The notes beneath the pieces were generated by a model. It made no database searches. It was not told where the DNA came from and saw nothing but the letters and a program-made list of their open reading frames with translations. A stretch of 64,000 bases of DNA, taken from Gammaproteobacteria bacterium (GTDB lineage: Bacteria; Pseudomonadota; Gammaproteobacteria; Pseudomonadales; Azotimanducaceae). The stretch lies in assembly GCA_016874135.1 (NCBI GenBank), contig VGVE01000004.1, positions 16,862 through 80,861 on the forward strand, written 5' to 3'. Position 1 is the stretch's first letter. Every line of letters starts with the position of its first letter. The translations under genes and the position numbers were made by a program. Positions 26,322 to 34,450 of the stretch are shown here, in pieces.

Positions 26322-27653
26322 TCAGAACCGCGCGTTCAGGTCGATCGTCACCGTCTCGACGCCGGCATCGTCCCGGTTGTACCGGCTGGCCGCATCCGAC
26401 TCGGCCAGGAACCACGACACGGTGAGGTTGAAGTTCTTCAGGAAGTCGTACTGCGCCTTGATCTTGTGGCCCCGCGAGCCGACGAAACCGGAAGCGAAAT
26501 CCGAATCGGTGAAGTAACCGACAACGGCGTTGCGTTCGACTTCGCGATAGGTGTAATCGAAGGCGATACCGGCGAGATTGGTGCGCGCGCCAATCAGCCA
26601 CGCGGTGTCCTGGTCGGCATCGGTGAAGGTCTTGAAGTCGACGGCGTCGGCGTTGACGACATACTGGCCGTAGAGCGTCAGTGGCACCGGCAGGCCGACG
26701 ACATCCATCTGGCCGAACCCTTCGTACAGGGTGAACTCGTCGGTGGTATTGCCGTTGGCGATCAGCGCGATCGCCGGCTCACCGGCTTCTTCGCCGTCGC
26801 CGCGATAGTCGTACAGGCTCGCACCGAGTGTCAGGCGAATCCGGTCGCCGGCATCGAATGCAACACCACCCTGCAGGGAGTGCAGCCGCATGTCGTTCTT
26901 CCACTGCACGCCTTCGCCATCGACGTTGTCCTTCAGGATGAAATAGCCGGCACTGCCGAACAGCGTCGTGGTGCCGTACTTGCGCTGGTAGGTCGCGGCG
27001 AATCCTTCCGGATTGATGTCGCCATCCCAGGCCACGTCACCTAGAGCCATCCACGGCTGTTTCATCTTGCCGGCGAAGACCTTCAGCCCCGGCACGTCCA
27101 CCGGGTGGTAGTCGATGTAGGCAAGATCGAGCCACACGGGCTTCTTGTCGAAATAGGTGTCGAGATCCTGGTTGGTCGAACGGCGATCCGGGCTGTTGCC
27201 GCTGGCGAGCTGGATTCCGACTTCGACTTCCGGGTTGACCTGGGTGAACGCGCCGAGACGGGCGCGAAAACGCTGCCGGTTCCGGTCCCGCCCGCTGGCG
27301 GCCGACGCACCGGGTGGCCGGGTATCGAATTTTGGCTCGTCCTCGATGTCGATGGCTTCGTGGCGAGCACGCATATCGCCCCGTAACGCGGTCGTGGCGG
27401 CCCACCCCGCAGTCTGCTGATAGGCAGTGAATTCCTTCTTGTCGAGCTTCTCGCGGTCGGCTTTTTTCTGCGCACGCTGTTCAGCACGGGTCTCGCGGGC
27501 GAGATCCGCCGTGAGCTCGGCATGCTGGGCTGCAGAGATCGAACCGTTGGTGAGCAGAATGTCCAGGAGTTTCGCATCCACGCCGCTGGCGGCGGACACG
27601 TTCGCCCCCGTCGCCAGGATGGCGCCGATCAGGGTTGCCTGGAGTGTTTTCAT
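26322..27653 (-). CDS. Outer-membrane porin, putative Porin_5 type, first gene of the pst operon
   Basis: A 443-residue protein with a signal peptide (TLQATLIGAILATGANVSAA). A short helical and charged region (residues 45-75, many K, R and E) follows, then a barrel of alternating hydrophobic strands: RFRARLGAFTQVNPEVEVGIQLASG, LDLAYIDYHPVDVPGLKVFAGKMKQP and FNLTVSWFLAESDAASRY, ending in VTIDLNARF with the terminal Phe. This matches the putative-porin family. Because it shares a transcript with pstS-phoU and sits behind a PHO-box-like site, it probably admits phosphate or phosphate esters, analogous to OprP/PhoE. That role is inferred from context. GGAG lies before the ATG. Confidence 0.82.
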   Translation of the reverse strand: MKTLQATLIGAILATGANVSAASGVDAKLLDILLTNGSISAAQHAELTADLARETRAEQRAQKKADREKLDKKEFTAYQQTAGWAATTALRGDMRARHEAIDIEDEPKFDTRPPGASAASGRDRNRQRFRARLGAFTQVNPEVEVGIQLASGNSPDRRSTNQDLDTYFDKKPVWLDLAYIDYHPVDVPGLKVFAGKMKQPWMALGDVAWDGDINPEGFAATYQRKYGTTTLFGSAGYFILKDNVDGEGVQWKNDMRLHSLQGGVAFDAGDRIRLTLGASLYDYRGDGEEAGEPAIALIANGNTTDEFTLYEGFGQMDVVGLPVPLTLYGQYVVNADAVDFKTFTDADQDTAWLIGARTNLAGIAFDYTYREVERNAVVGYFTDSDFASGFVGSRGHKIKAQYDFLKNFNLTVSWFLAESDAASRYNRDDAGVETVTIDLNARF

Positions 27654-27731
27654 CGGTTGGCTCCTCGAGAAATCTGCCGGTTGCGGCTATCGCACCGATC
27701 TGGACGACTACGCGCATCCTCTTCTCGTGGT

Positions 27732-27749
27732 GTTACAGATTCATGACAC
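27732..27749 (-). promoter_or_regulatory. Candidate PHO box for the porin-pst-phoU operon
   Basis: The minus strand reads GTGTCATGAATCTGTAAC. It matches most positions of the two-repeat PhoB site (CTGTCAT, 4-bp spacer, CTGTCAC). It lies about 80 bp upstream of the porin start codon, where a PhoB-dependent promoter would be expected. Confidence 0.65.
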
Positions 27750-27764
27750 GCCTGCGAAGTGGGC

Positions 27765-28015
27765 TTGCCCGCGGTGACGTCCCGCCATCGGGCGTGGTCC
27801 GGGTTCGGCCGGCAGACCTGCTCCCGGGTGGCGTTGCCGAGCCCGGTGGCCTGCGACAACCCGGGGATCTACAACCTGATGGAAGGTGCGCCTGACATCT
27901 TCGTTTCGGGAATCAACATCGGCGCCAATGCCGGGCTCGGGTTTTTCATGGCTTAGGGCACCCTCGGTGCCTGCTTCGAATCCAATTTCGCCCGCCTTCC
28001 CGCGATCGCCTATTT
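27765..28015 (+). pseudogene. surE-like 5'/3'-nucleotidase remnant
   Basis: A plus-strand stretch encodes TSRHRAWSGFGRQT, then APDIFVSGINIGANAGLGFFMA, a TAG at 27954-27956, and in the same frame GTLGACFESNFARLPAIAYF. These match the SurE core (W/N-SG motif, DIVVSGIN-G-N, SGTVGAAxE, LPAIA). The N-terminal NDDG metal motif and the C-terminus are missing, so this is a ~80-codon internal fragment with a nonsense codon. Another decayed gene abuts it at about 28020. It cannot make a functional nucleotidase. Confidence 0.7.
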
Positions 28016-28023
28016 CCGGCGGC

Positions 28024-28262
28024 CCATTCCACCAACAACATCCTTACGCTGCTGCGGCATGCCGACACGGTCTCTGCACTGGGCGACGTTGGCTCGCAGG
28101 TGGGTTCAATCTGCAGTACCCGGGCAGGTGTGTTCCTGCTGACCAGGTGGGTTCAGGAATGGACGTCACGATCAATTCGGATCAGGTGATCTTTCGCGAT
28201 GGTCGCCACACCGGTGTTCCGCCGGGTCGGCTGCTCCGCGGCGGCAGGGTCTCGGTGGTTGA
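28024..28262 (+). pseudogene. Decayed duplicate of the D-aminoacylase 3' end
   Basis: The DNA is close to the 3' part of the intact gene at 19872-21587. CACCAACAACA(T/C)CCTTACG and about 120 following bases match 21147-21265 with scattered changes. The sequence then jumps about 0.2 kb to the region matching 21477-21587 (GGAATGGACGTCACGATCAA, then CGGCTGCTCCGCGG). Frame changes and the internal deletion make it non-functional. It marks duplication or exchange between the two loci 7 kb apart. Confidence 0.8.
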
Positions 28263-28323
28263 CTCGGAGGTCAGGCAGAATCACTTCCTAACCTCCTCCT
28301 CTGCCAGATCTTCTCTATCCCCG

Positions 28324-28422
28324 GCTAAAGGACCTCGCTTTGATCCACTCACCTGTAAAGGACCTCGCCAGGCGCAATTTGTCATCCCGACAGAAAACAC
28401 CCGTTAGCCTTCGTATCCTTGG
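28324..28422. repeat. Diverged ~100-bp intergenic repeat, copy A
   Basis: It begins GCTAAAGGACCTCGC, includes TCCACTCACC, and ends GAAAACACCCGTTAGCC followed by TCGTATC. Copy B at 36488-36590 has the same order and spacing, and the distance from GCTAAA to GTTA differs by one base. Inside copy A, TAAAGGACCTCGC occurs twice (28326-28338 and 28356-28368), 30 bp apart. The nature is unknown. Confidence 0.5.
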
Positions 28423-28489
28423 AGGGAAAGCCGTGCACTTTGCCAACGCGCACGATCAGTTGCACACCGCGTGGGGTTCACGCTCGTTT

Positions 28490-28948
28490 CTACTCCGTCT
28501 CCGCTCCGACGCTCGTATCCGCCCCGATCGCAGCGAGTCCCGCGCGGACACAAGTGAGGTCGTCGGCTTCAGACCCACCGGAGACGCCCAATGCGGCGAC
28601 GGCGGCGCCGTCCACGATCACCGGCACGCCGCCGCCAAACGTGACCATGCGCGGTCGCATCATCACGCCGAGACGCACGGTCTCGCCGCTGCCCGTGATC
28701 ATCTCGTTCACCTTGTCGGTTGACATGCATGCGAACTGGGCGCAGGTGTACGCCTTGTCCTGCGCGACACCGATCGAGACGAGGAAGGCACGCGGGCTTC
28801 GCAACAACGCGAGCAGGTTGCCGCCGGTATCACAAACGGCAACGACCATGTTCAAGCCGAGCTCGTTCGCTTTGTCGATCGTCGCCTTGCACAGCGTCCA
28901 CGCGGCTTCGGCGCTCAGTATCTTCGGACCGTCTTCAGTGATGCGCAT
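28490..28948 (-). CDS. GlcG/HbpS-family heme-binding-like protein
   Basis: A 152-residue single-domain protein of the GlcG/HbpS family: LSAEAAWTLCKATIDKANELGLNMVVAVCDTGGNLLALLR, then SIGVAQDKAYTCAQF, and the glycine-rich end FGGGVPVIVDGAAVAALGVSGGSEADDL. Members bind heme or small ligands, and many sit beside catabolic operons without an assigned reaction. A strong GGGAGG binding site precedes the ATG at 28946-28948. Its nearest neighbour on the same strand is a Rieske oxygenase gene that ends at 29104, about 155 bp upstream, so they could be read together. Confidence 0.88.
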   Translation of the reverse strand: MRITEDGPKILSAEAAWTLCKATIDKANELGLNMVVAVCDTGGNLLALLRSPRAFLVSIGVAQDKAYTCAQFACMSTDKVNEMITGSGETVRLGVMMRPRMVTFGGGVPVIVDGAAVAALGVSGGSEADDLTCVRAGLAAIGADTSVGAETE

Positions 28949-29103
28949 GGGATTCCTCCCAGCGGGGCGGGATCTCGACCGCGCGTTTTGCGGGCGCGGT
29001 GGTTGCCTGCTTCAGTTCTATCAGGATCTCACGGAAGTGATCGCGGCTGTAGTTTGTGGCTATGGCTGAATACACTCGTTATCCGCCCTGTCTCCATCCT
29101 CTG

Positions 29104-30453
29104 TCAGCGACCGGGCGGATTCCCGGCGATGTAGTCGTTCAACACTTCATGAAAGCGTCTGACCCGGGTTTCCTGCGCGGCAAAATAGGGATCCCGATAT
29201 CCCCGCGAGCGCCAGCCCGCGGTCTGACCGGCGGTTAATTGCCAGTCCTGAAAAACCACCTGATCCGAATACTCCTGCACGCCTGCGCCATTGTCGTACT
29301 CGCGAAAGTCCAACTCCGCCTCGACCAGTCGCAGGGGATTGACCGCAGTGCGATTCACGAACTCGGCCTGACCTTCGATCGGATACGCCATCGTCCATTG
29401 ATCGAAATAGCACTTTTCAGGATCTGTTGGATGAGGTTCCCAACGCCACACGAGGAAGGAATCTGCGCCCGGCGCGATGGCGACATTGGGGAACAGAACC
29501 TGGAAAGGACTTTCGGTCAGCTCTTCGTCATCCAGATGCTCGTAGTGCAGAAAACCCTTCTCCTTCCAGAGTTTTTTCTTCGCAGCCTTGAGGTCCAGCC
29601 AACCCTGCATGGCTTTGGTTTCAAAGTCCGGATAGGAATCCGGATCAATGTCCCAGGCTCTCAACGCATCATCAAAGGGGTGCGGCACGCCGTCCGGCAA
29701 CCGGTCTCGCAGCGAAGGTCTTCCCATCTGAATGATCCGGTTGTGGCCCATGGGGAACATTTCGTAGCGCGAGGTGAAGTGATCCTGATCGATGATGGGT
29801 GGAACCTGAGGATGCACGGTGCGGGTGTGATACGACTCATTGAAGTTGTCAGACCAGAATTTCCAGTTGGTGTTGAGTGCAACACGAAGCCAGTTCACAC
29901 GTACGGTTCTTTCGAACTGATGGTTCTTGTACAGCTCGGCGGTCGGGGCCAGATAAGTCAGCAGATCCGGGCCTTCGTCATCCATGGTGTACCAGACCAT
30001 CCCCCCCCAGGTCTGCACGCGAACTTTGGAGAGTTTCAATTTTCCGACCGGATCGCCCTGGGGGAAGTCACCGCGATCTGGGCAATCTTCCAGCACCCCA
30101 TCCAGGCCCCACACCCAGCCATGATAGGGACAGGCAAAACTCTTTTGTGAGTTGTCTTGCCACACGAGTCGCTGGGAGCGATGAATGCAGACGTTGTAAA
30201 ACCCCTTTAGCGAGCCGTCTGTCTGTTTCACGACGATCACCGATTCCTTCATGAAGTCGTGCACGATGAAGTCGCCGGGCTCCGCCAGTTGCTGCTCACG
30301 GCCAGCGATGTGCCAGATTCTGGTCCACAGCTGTTGCCATTCCTTCTCCATGAAGGATCTGGAGTAGTAGCGTTCCGGGTCAATCGGATCGCCCCGCAAA
30401 TTCGACGGGTCCTTGCCATCCATCGCCAACGGATGCTTCGCAATGTCGTTCAT
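29104..30453 (-). CDS. Rieske non-heme iron ring-hydroxylating oxygenase, alpha subunit
   Basis: A 449-residue oxygenase component. The N-terminal Rieske [2Fe-2S] site is CIHRSQRL (Cys-x-His) and CPYHGWVWGL (Cys-x-x-His). The catalytic domain has DNFNESYHTRTVHPQ, giving the two His ligands of the mononuclear iron, and WKFWSDNFNE includes the bridging Asp region. It is 20-40 residues longer than the smallest members but normal for the family. No reductase, ferredoxin or classical beta subunit is adjacent. The divergent NTF2-like gene at 30637 could play a beta-subunit-like role, but that is an inference. The start is the ATG at 30451-30453. Confidence 0.92.
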   Translation of the reverse strand: MNDIAKHPLAMDGKDPSNLRGDPIDPERYYSRSFMEKEWQQLWTRIWHIAGREQQLAEPGDFIVHDFMKESVIVVKQTDGSLKGFYNVCIHRSQRLVWQDNSQKSFACPYHGWVWGLDGVLEDCPDRGDFPQGDPVGKLKLSKVRVQTWGGMVWYTMDDEGPDLLTYLAPTAELYKNHQFERTVRVNWLRVALNTNWKFWSDNFNESYHTRTVHPQVPPIIDQDHFTSRYEMFPMGHNRIIQMGRPSLRDRLPDGVPHPFDDALRAWDIDPDSYPDFETKAMQGWLDLKAAKKKLWKEKGFLHYEHLDDEELTESPFQVLFPNVAIAPGADSFLVWRWEPHPTDPEKCYFDQWTMAYPIEGQAEFVNRTAVNPLRLVEAELDFREYDNGAGVQEYSDQVVFQDWQLTAGQTAGWRSRGYRDPYFAAQETRVRRFHEVLNDYIAGNPPGR

Positions 30454-30518
30454 GAGGGAACCCGCTGATTTAGCCCAAAATTAGACGAGCTTCCGCGAGG
30501 GAAGTCAAAGGCCTGCAC

Positions 30519-30569
30519 TGGACCTGCGGTGGAACCGCGGTAGATCCGCGATAGAACCGCAGTGGACCT
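30519..30569. repeat. Four-and-a-half 11-bp direct repeats between divergent genes
   Basis: TGGACCTGCGG, TGGAACCGCGG, TAGATCCGCGA and TAGAACCGCAG follow one another exactly every 11 bp (30519-30562), then TGGACCT. The consensus is T(G/A)GA(A/C/T)C(C/T)GCGG. The array sits between the divergent oxygenase and NTF2-like starts. One repeat per helical turn suits a cooperative regulator-binding array. Confidence 0.75.
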
Positions 30570-30636
30570 TGTAAATCCCGCTGGTTTGATGAAGGATTCC
30601 CTTCACCCAAAGTCTGAACCACGGAGCGCAGGCGTC

Positions 30637-31734
30637 ATGGCTGCGATTGCGAATCTTGTCGCCAAGCAAGCCATCACGGAAGCCATAACCACGGTGCAGC
30701 GAGGCATCGACCGTGGTGATCTCGCCCTGATGCAGTCTGCCTGGCACGACGGCGCCGAAGTCCAATACGGGTTTTTCAACGGCCCGGCGACGCAGCTCTG
30801 CGAAATCCTAGTGGGTGGTCCTGCGCAGCCAGACAACATCACCACACATAACCCCTCAAACGTGTGGATCAAGATCAGTGGCGATCAAGCCATTTCTGAA
30901 AGCTACGTCTTCGTCTACACCCGTGTAGGCGCTGTGCAATCACTGATCGGTGGCCGCTATCTCGATCGACATGAGCGACGCAATGGTCAGTGGCGATTGA
31001 GCCACAGGACTTATGTCTTTGACTGGAATATCAACCAACCGGCAACAGGAAGCGGAGTGCCCGGATTCGAAGCACCCTATCACCGTGGCTCGAAGAGCCC
31101 GGAGGACCCCGGAGCAAGGTTGTTGGCGAAATGGGGCATCAGGAACCGGTTGGAACCAAGCAGCGGAGGCACAGTGAATCGAACTACAGAACTATCGGCA
31201 CAACTGGAGGAGAAAGTCAGGGTTGCTCTGGCCAAATCGGACATACAGGAACTGATCTTTGCTCACGCGAGAGCAGTGGATAGAGGCGACACGGTACTCC
31301 TGAGATCCGTATGGGCACCGGGTGCGACGATCGATCTCGGAAAATTCTATGCAGGAGACGTCGAAGGCTATTGTGAACTCATGCGTAACACGGCCCTGAA
31401 TATCAGGCGAATGTCGCACGCCGTTAACAACATCTGGATTGAAGTGGACGGTGAGTCCGCAGTCGCGGAAAGCTACGTCATCGCGACGGCTACCGCCGCC
31501 TCTGACCAGGGTGATCAGGACACCTTGTCAGGTGGCCGTTATGTCGATCGCTATCAGTTGTGCAATGGCGTCTGGAAGTGCAGCCACCGCACTTTCGTTT
31601 CTGACTGGATCATCGAACAGCCATCAACGGATCAGCGTGATGTACCTGGCAGCATGTACGAACCGCTGACCCTGCGCGGTGGTCTTTACCCGAATGATCC
31701 TGTCTACTCGTTCTGGAAAACCCTCGGTAGCTGA
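30637..31734 (+). CDS. Tandem NTF2/SnoaL-like domain protein
   Basis: A protein of about 365 residues formed by two copies of an NTF2-like domain. Copy one has AITTVQRGIDRGDLALMQSAWHDGAEV, then NPSNVWIKISGDQAISESYVFVY and GGRYLDRHERRNGQWRLSHRTYVFDW. Copy two repeats the pattern as AHARAVDRGDTVLLRSVWAPGATI, NNIWIEVDGESAVAESYVIA and GGRYVDRYQLCNGVWKCSHRTFVSDW. Single-domain relatives act as dehydratases, isomerases or dioxygenase beta-like subunits; a fused pair is less common. Starts at 30589 and 30637 are both possible, and GGAG favours 30637. A more upstream GTG (30562) falls inside the phased repeats. The gene is divergent from the Rieske oxygenase. Confidence 0.85.
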   Translation: MAAIANLVAKQAITEAITTVQRGIDRGDLALMQSAWHDGAEVQYGFFNGPATQLCEILVGGPAQPDNITTHNPSNVWIKISGDQAISESYVFVYTRVGAVQSLIGGRYLDRHERRNGQWRLSHRTYVFDWNINQPATGSGVPGFEAPYHRGSKSPEDPGARLLAKWGIRNRLEPSSGGTVNRTTELSAQLEEKVRVALAKSDIQELIFAHARAVDRGDTVLLRSVWAPGATIDLGKFYAGDVEGYCELMRNTALNIRRMSHAVNNIWIEVDGESAVAESYVIATATAASDQGDQDTLSGGRYVDRYQLCNGVWKCSHRTFVSDWIIEQPSTDQRDVPGSMYEPLTLRGGLYPNDPVYSFWKTLGS

Positions 31735-31774
31735 GGCGGGCGATTGCACTGACTGCGCGTACCTGCCCCTGTCC

Positions 31775-32230
31775 TCATAGGATGCCGGCAACCGAAGCAG
31801 TCTTGCCGCTGCCCATCATCCGCACCGTTGTTTGATTTCCGAATGGGTGCGCGCATGACCTGCTCGGCGGCATTGCTGGCACACCGGCAGCCGCGAGGCT
31901 TCGCGTGATGAGCGTAGCGTCAAAGGCGGTCGCGGTCAGCTGTTCGACGATGCGTTCCTTGCAGATCGGTCTCCCACGCACAACTTCCGTCACGAGCCGA
32001 AGCTCGGATGCACCGGCGGGCACTTTCGTTCCGTTCCACTCGACGAGATCGAAGTGAACTCAAAGGAGGTGCACCTACACTTCGTCGTCGAGCGACAACG
32101 TCCCCTGCTGAGCCAGCAAGGTGATCGCCATGCCTGTGAACATCTTGGAGACCGAGGCGACCTGGAATACGGTATCTGGGTCGATCGACACAACATCTTC
32201 TGCCCGTGCAGAACCGTCTTCTTCATGGGA
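31775..32230 (-). pseudogene. Serine hydrolase (beta-lactamase family) remnant
   Basis: On the minus strand the sequence reads IDPDTVFQVASVSKMFTGMA, the classic SxxK region of class C-like serine hydrolases. It continues QQGTLSLDDEV, then meets TAG at 32075-32077 and TGA shortly after. An open stretch in the same frame (FDLVEWNGTKVPAGASELRLV...) follows and ends at 31775. The later part is not recognisable as the same family. Neither a proper start nor the Tyr and KTG motifs survive. It is a decayed fragment. Confidence 0.7.
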
Positions 32231-32393
32231 ACTCCCTGAGGCGAAACTCTGAGTTGGAACACGGCATGTGCCTCAATTGGAATCTGGGGGTTCCCAGGTC
32301 CGCGAGTACAGCCTGGGTCGATGACTCAACCAACTCGAACAGCGGCGGTCGCAGGCGTCGCCAGTCCCTAGTTCAGGATCTACGCTGCGCTCC

Positions 32394-32984
32394 TCAACTC
32401 GGCGGGACTTCGCGCCGGTAGAACTGGAACGTATGAGGTACCACACCGGGAGTCCTGAAAGGATAAGACCTTCCAAACAGGCGCACATAGCCCGCATATC
32501 CAACGCGCTTGCTACCTGATCGAATGGTCGCTAGTAACGATGGATAGTTGTGGGTCTCTATAAAACCAACGTTCAGCGGGTATCCGCGTTCGAGGCACAC
32601 CATGTCGCGCGCTCGTTGAAGCGCAAATACGAGGCGTTGACCCCGATACTGCGGTTCCACGAACGACTTGTCGCCGTACCTGTAGGGATGCTCCGCCTTC
32701 ACCCACAAGCCGTCGCTATGCGGCGCGGTGGAAAATGATCCCCAGATGAATCCCACCAAGTGTTCACCATCAAACGCGGCCACGCAGATATCACCGCGAT
32801 CCAACGCCGCATTGACGAAATCCGTGCTCAGGGCGTCGGGCTTTTCCTCTGCTGCTTGAAGTAACTCAGCACGTGAAGCCAATCGGACGGACAAGCCCTC
32901 GATAACGTTCCCAGGTACGGCTTCGGCTGTGATGTTGCGCACACTGACCCGAGCCAGCACGAACCAGGGACTTCTGCGGCGCAT
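32394..32984 (-). CDS. GNAT-like N-acetyltransferase domain protein
   Basis: A protein of about 196 residues. The centre resembles an acetyl-CoA-binding GNAT core: ALDRGDICVAAFDGEHLVGFIWG (strand pair), then VEPQYRGQRLVFALQRARDMVCLERGY, whose YRGQRL corresponds to the Q/R-x-x-G-x-G/A pyrophosphate loop with one glycine replaced, and VGFIETHNYPSLLATIRSG as the following strand-helix. The C-terminal FQFYRRE is typical of a short terminal strand. The loss of the second loop glycine may weaken CoA binding. No acceptor substrate is suggested by the surrounding decayed genes. The ATG at 32982-32984 was preferred to the adjoining TTG. Confidence 0.65.
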   Translation of the reverse strand: MRRRSPWFVLARVSVRNITAEAVPGNVIEGLSVRLASRAELLQAAEEKPDALSTDFVNAALDRGDICVAAFDGEHLVGFIWGSFSTAPHSDGLWVKAEHPYRYGDKSFVEPQYRGQRLVFALQRARDMVCLERGYPLNVGFIETHNYPSLLATIRSGSKRVGYAGYVRLFGRSYPFRTPGVVPHTFQFYRREVPPS

Positions 32985-33418
32985 CAACGCCGCCTATAGC
33001 ACTTTGAGGAGTCCCCAGCGGTTAAAGTCTTCGCGAAATGATTGAAATTTCGCCATCACGTAACACTACGGCAATACGACGCATCGTGCGAGCCAGACCA
33101 AGCAGAGCGATACGACAGTCGACAGAGAACCCCCAACTCGGCAATCAACCCCCCCTCTCATCCGCAAGATCCCCGCTCACGGGAAGCAGCAGGCCCCACC
33201 ACGCAAGCCGCTCGCTCGCGCAAACGCGCATCCGACCCACATCGATCTTTTCGTCGAATGCTGAATGACAATCGACCATCCGCTTCCCTCCCTCACTGAA
33301 ATTCGGCCAGGACCCGCGCCGGGCGCGGTTAGTGTCCAGGAACTTTCCAGGAGCTGGGCCTTTGACGCGGTGGTCATCCTTGGCAAAGATGACTACCTCA
33401 GCAATCTAGGAAAAACAG
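32985..33418. other. Intergenic region with no supported gene
   Basis: No frame with recognisable protein content, RNA gene or long repeat was found. The last 20 bases contain AGGA, serving the GST start. Confidence 0.6.
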
Positions 33419-34240
33419 ATGAGCCGCACAGGGCCCGACGCTCTACAGTTCGTAACACTGGATGAAGCCGCCGCGATGAAAACAGGCACGCGGGTGACAT
33501 TTATTCCAGGACTTCCTGCGTTGTACGCGGAAGCGCTCAAGAACATCTGCCACGTAAAGGGAATAACGCTTGTCCGCGCATTGCACCCGATGATGGGCGT
33601 AGATGAAGCGACAGGAAAGGATCGGCAAGCGAGGCTCTACGAACTCACCAGTCAAACCAGCATCCCCACCATGTTTCACGATGAGGAGAGACCACGGAAC
33701 GTCTGGATTGAGCAGTTGGCACTTGCTGAACGCATCGGTGCGCCTGCTTCACCGAAACTCATACCCGACAACTTTGAACATCGTGCGGAACTATTTGGTC
33801 TGTGTGCGGTCGTGCTTGCCGAAGACGGGTTGGTCTGGAACATGAGAATCATGAGCGACAGCCCGTTGGCTCAAAAATATGGTTACAGCGCGCAAGCCAG
33901 CGCGGCCGCTCCGCAGAAAGTGGCGAACGCGCTCAAGCTCATTGATGGCCGACTAGCAGCCCAGGAACAACGCGGTTCCCGCTACCTGGTGGGAGACACA
34001 GTTACCGCCGCTGATGTGTACTGGGCAACGATGAGCATGTGCGTGCTGGTTCCACCAGCGGAGATCATGCCGTTGACTCGGCAAAACAGAGGCATGCTCA
34101 AGTACTTTGGGAAGAATGGGCAGATCCCGGTCATCGCCGAGGCGCTGACGGCGCGTATCGAGAACCACCAGCGCTACATTCTCAGTACCTACTGCGAAAC
34201 ACCGGCTGTTTTGGGTGGCGATCCCTTGCAAGACGTTTGA
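33419..34240 (+). CDS. Glutathione S-transferase family protein
   Basis: A 273-residue GST-like protein with an extended N-terminus. The thioredoxin-like domain starts around TRVTFIPGLPALYAEALKNICHVKGITL, and TSIPTMFHDEERPRNVWIEQLALAERIG holds the conserved cis-proline and the glutathione gamma-glutamyl binding site (E in WIEQ). The all-helical C-terminal domain includes QQR..RYLVGDTVTAADVYWATM, matching the GST motif with Asp in TAADVY. Substrate and class are not clear; a detoxification or dehalogenation role is possible. The start follows AGGAAAAACAG. It stands alone between the GNAT-like gene and a broken ankyrin gene. Confidence 0.88.
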   Translation: MSRTGPDALQFVTLDEAAAMKTGTRVTFIPGLPALYAEALKNICHVKGITLVRALHPMMGVDEATGKDRQARLYELTSQTSIPTMFHDEERPRNVWIEQLALAERIGAPASPKLIPDNFEHRAELFGLCAVVLAEDGLVWNMRIMSDSPLAQKYGYSAQASAAAPQKVANALKLIDGRLAAQEQRGSRYLVGDTVTAADVYWATMSMCVLVPPAEIMPLTRQNRGMLKYFGKNGQIPVIAEALTARIENHQRYILSTYCETPAVLGGDPLQDV

Positions 34241-34450
34241 TTCGCGGCGGCTGCAGAATGCGCGCGAAATGCGAGGTGATCATGAGCGGAAGCTACGGGT
34301 GGCCGGCACCGGAATGTAACTTTGCTCGCAGCTACTTCGGTAACCAAGAGCAACCGAATTCAATGCGCATGTTCCGCGTGACGTGGGCGACGCAGGACCG
34401 TGAGTGGGGGCGTGGTCCCTCCGCTCATCCACCAGCGCAAAGGTTCCGCG

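Noticed and set aside
30562..30636. A GTG at 30562 as the start of the NTF2-like gene.
   Set aside because: It falls inside the 11-bp repeats and lacks a binding site; later ATGs are better supported.
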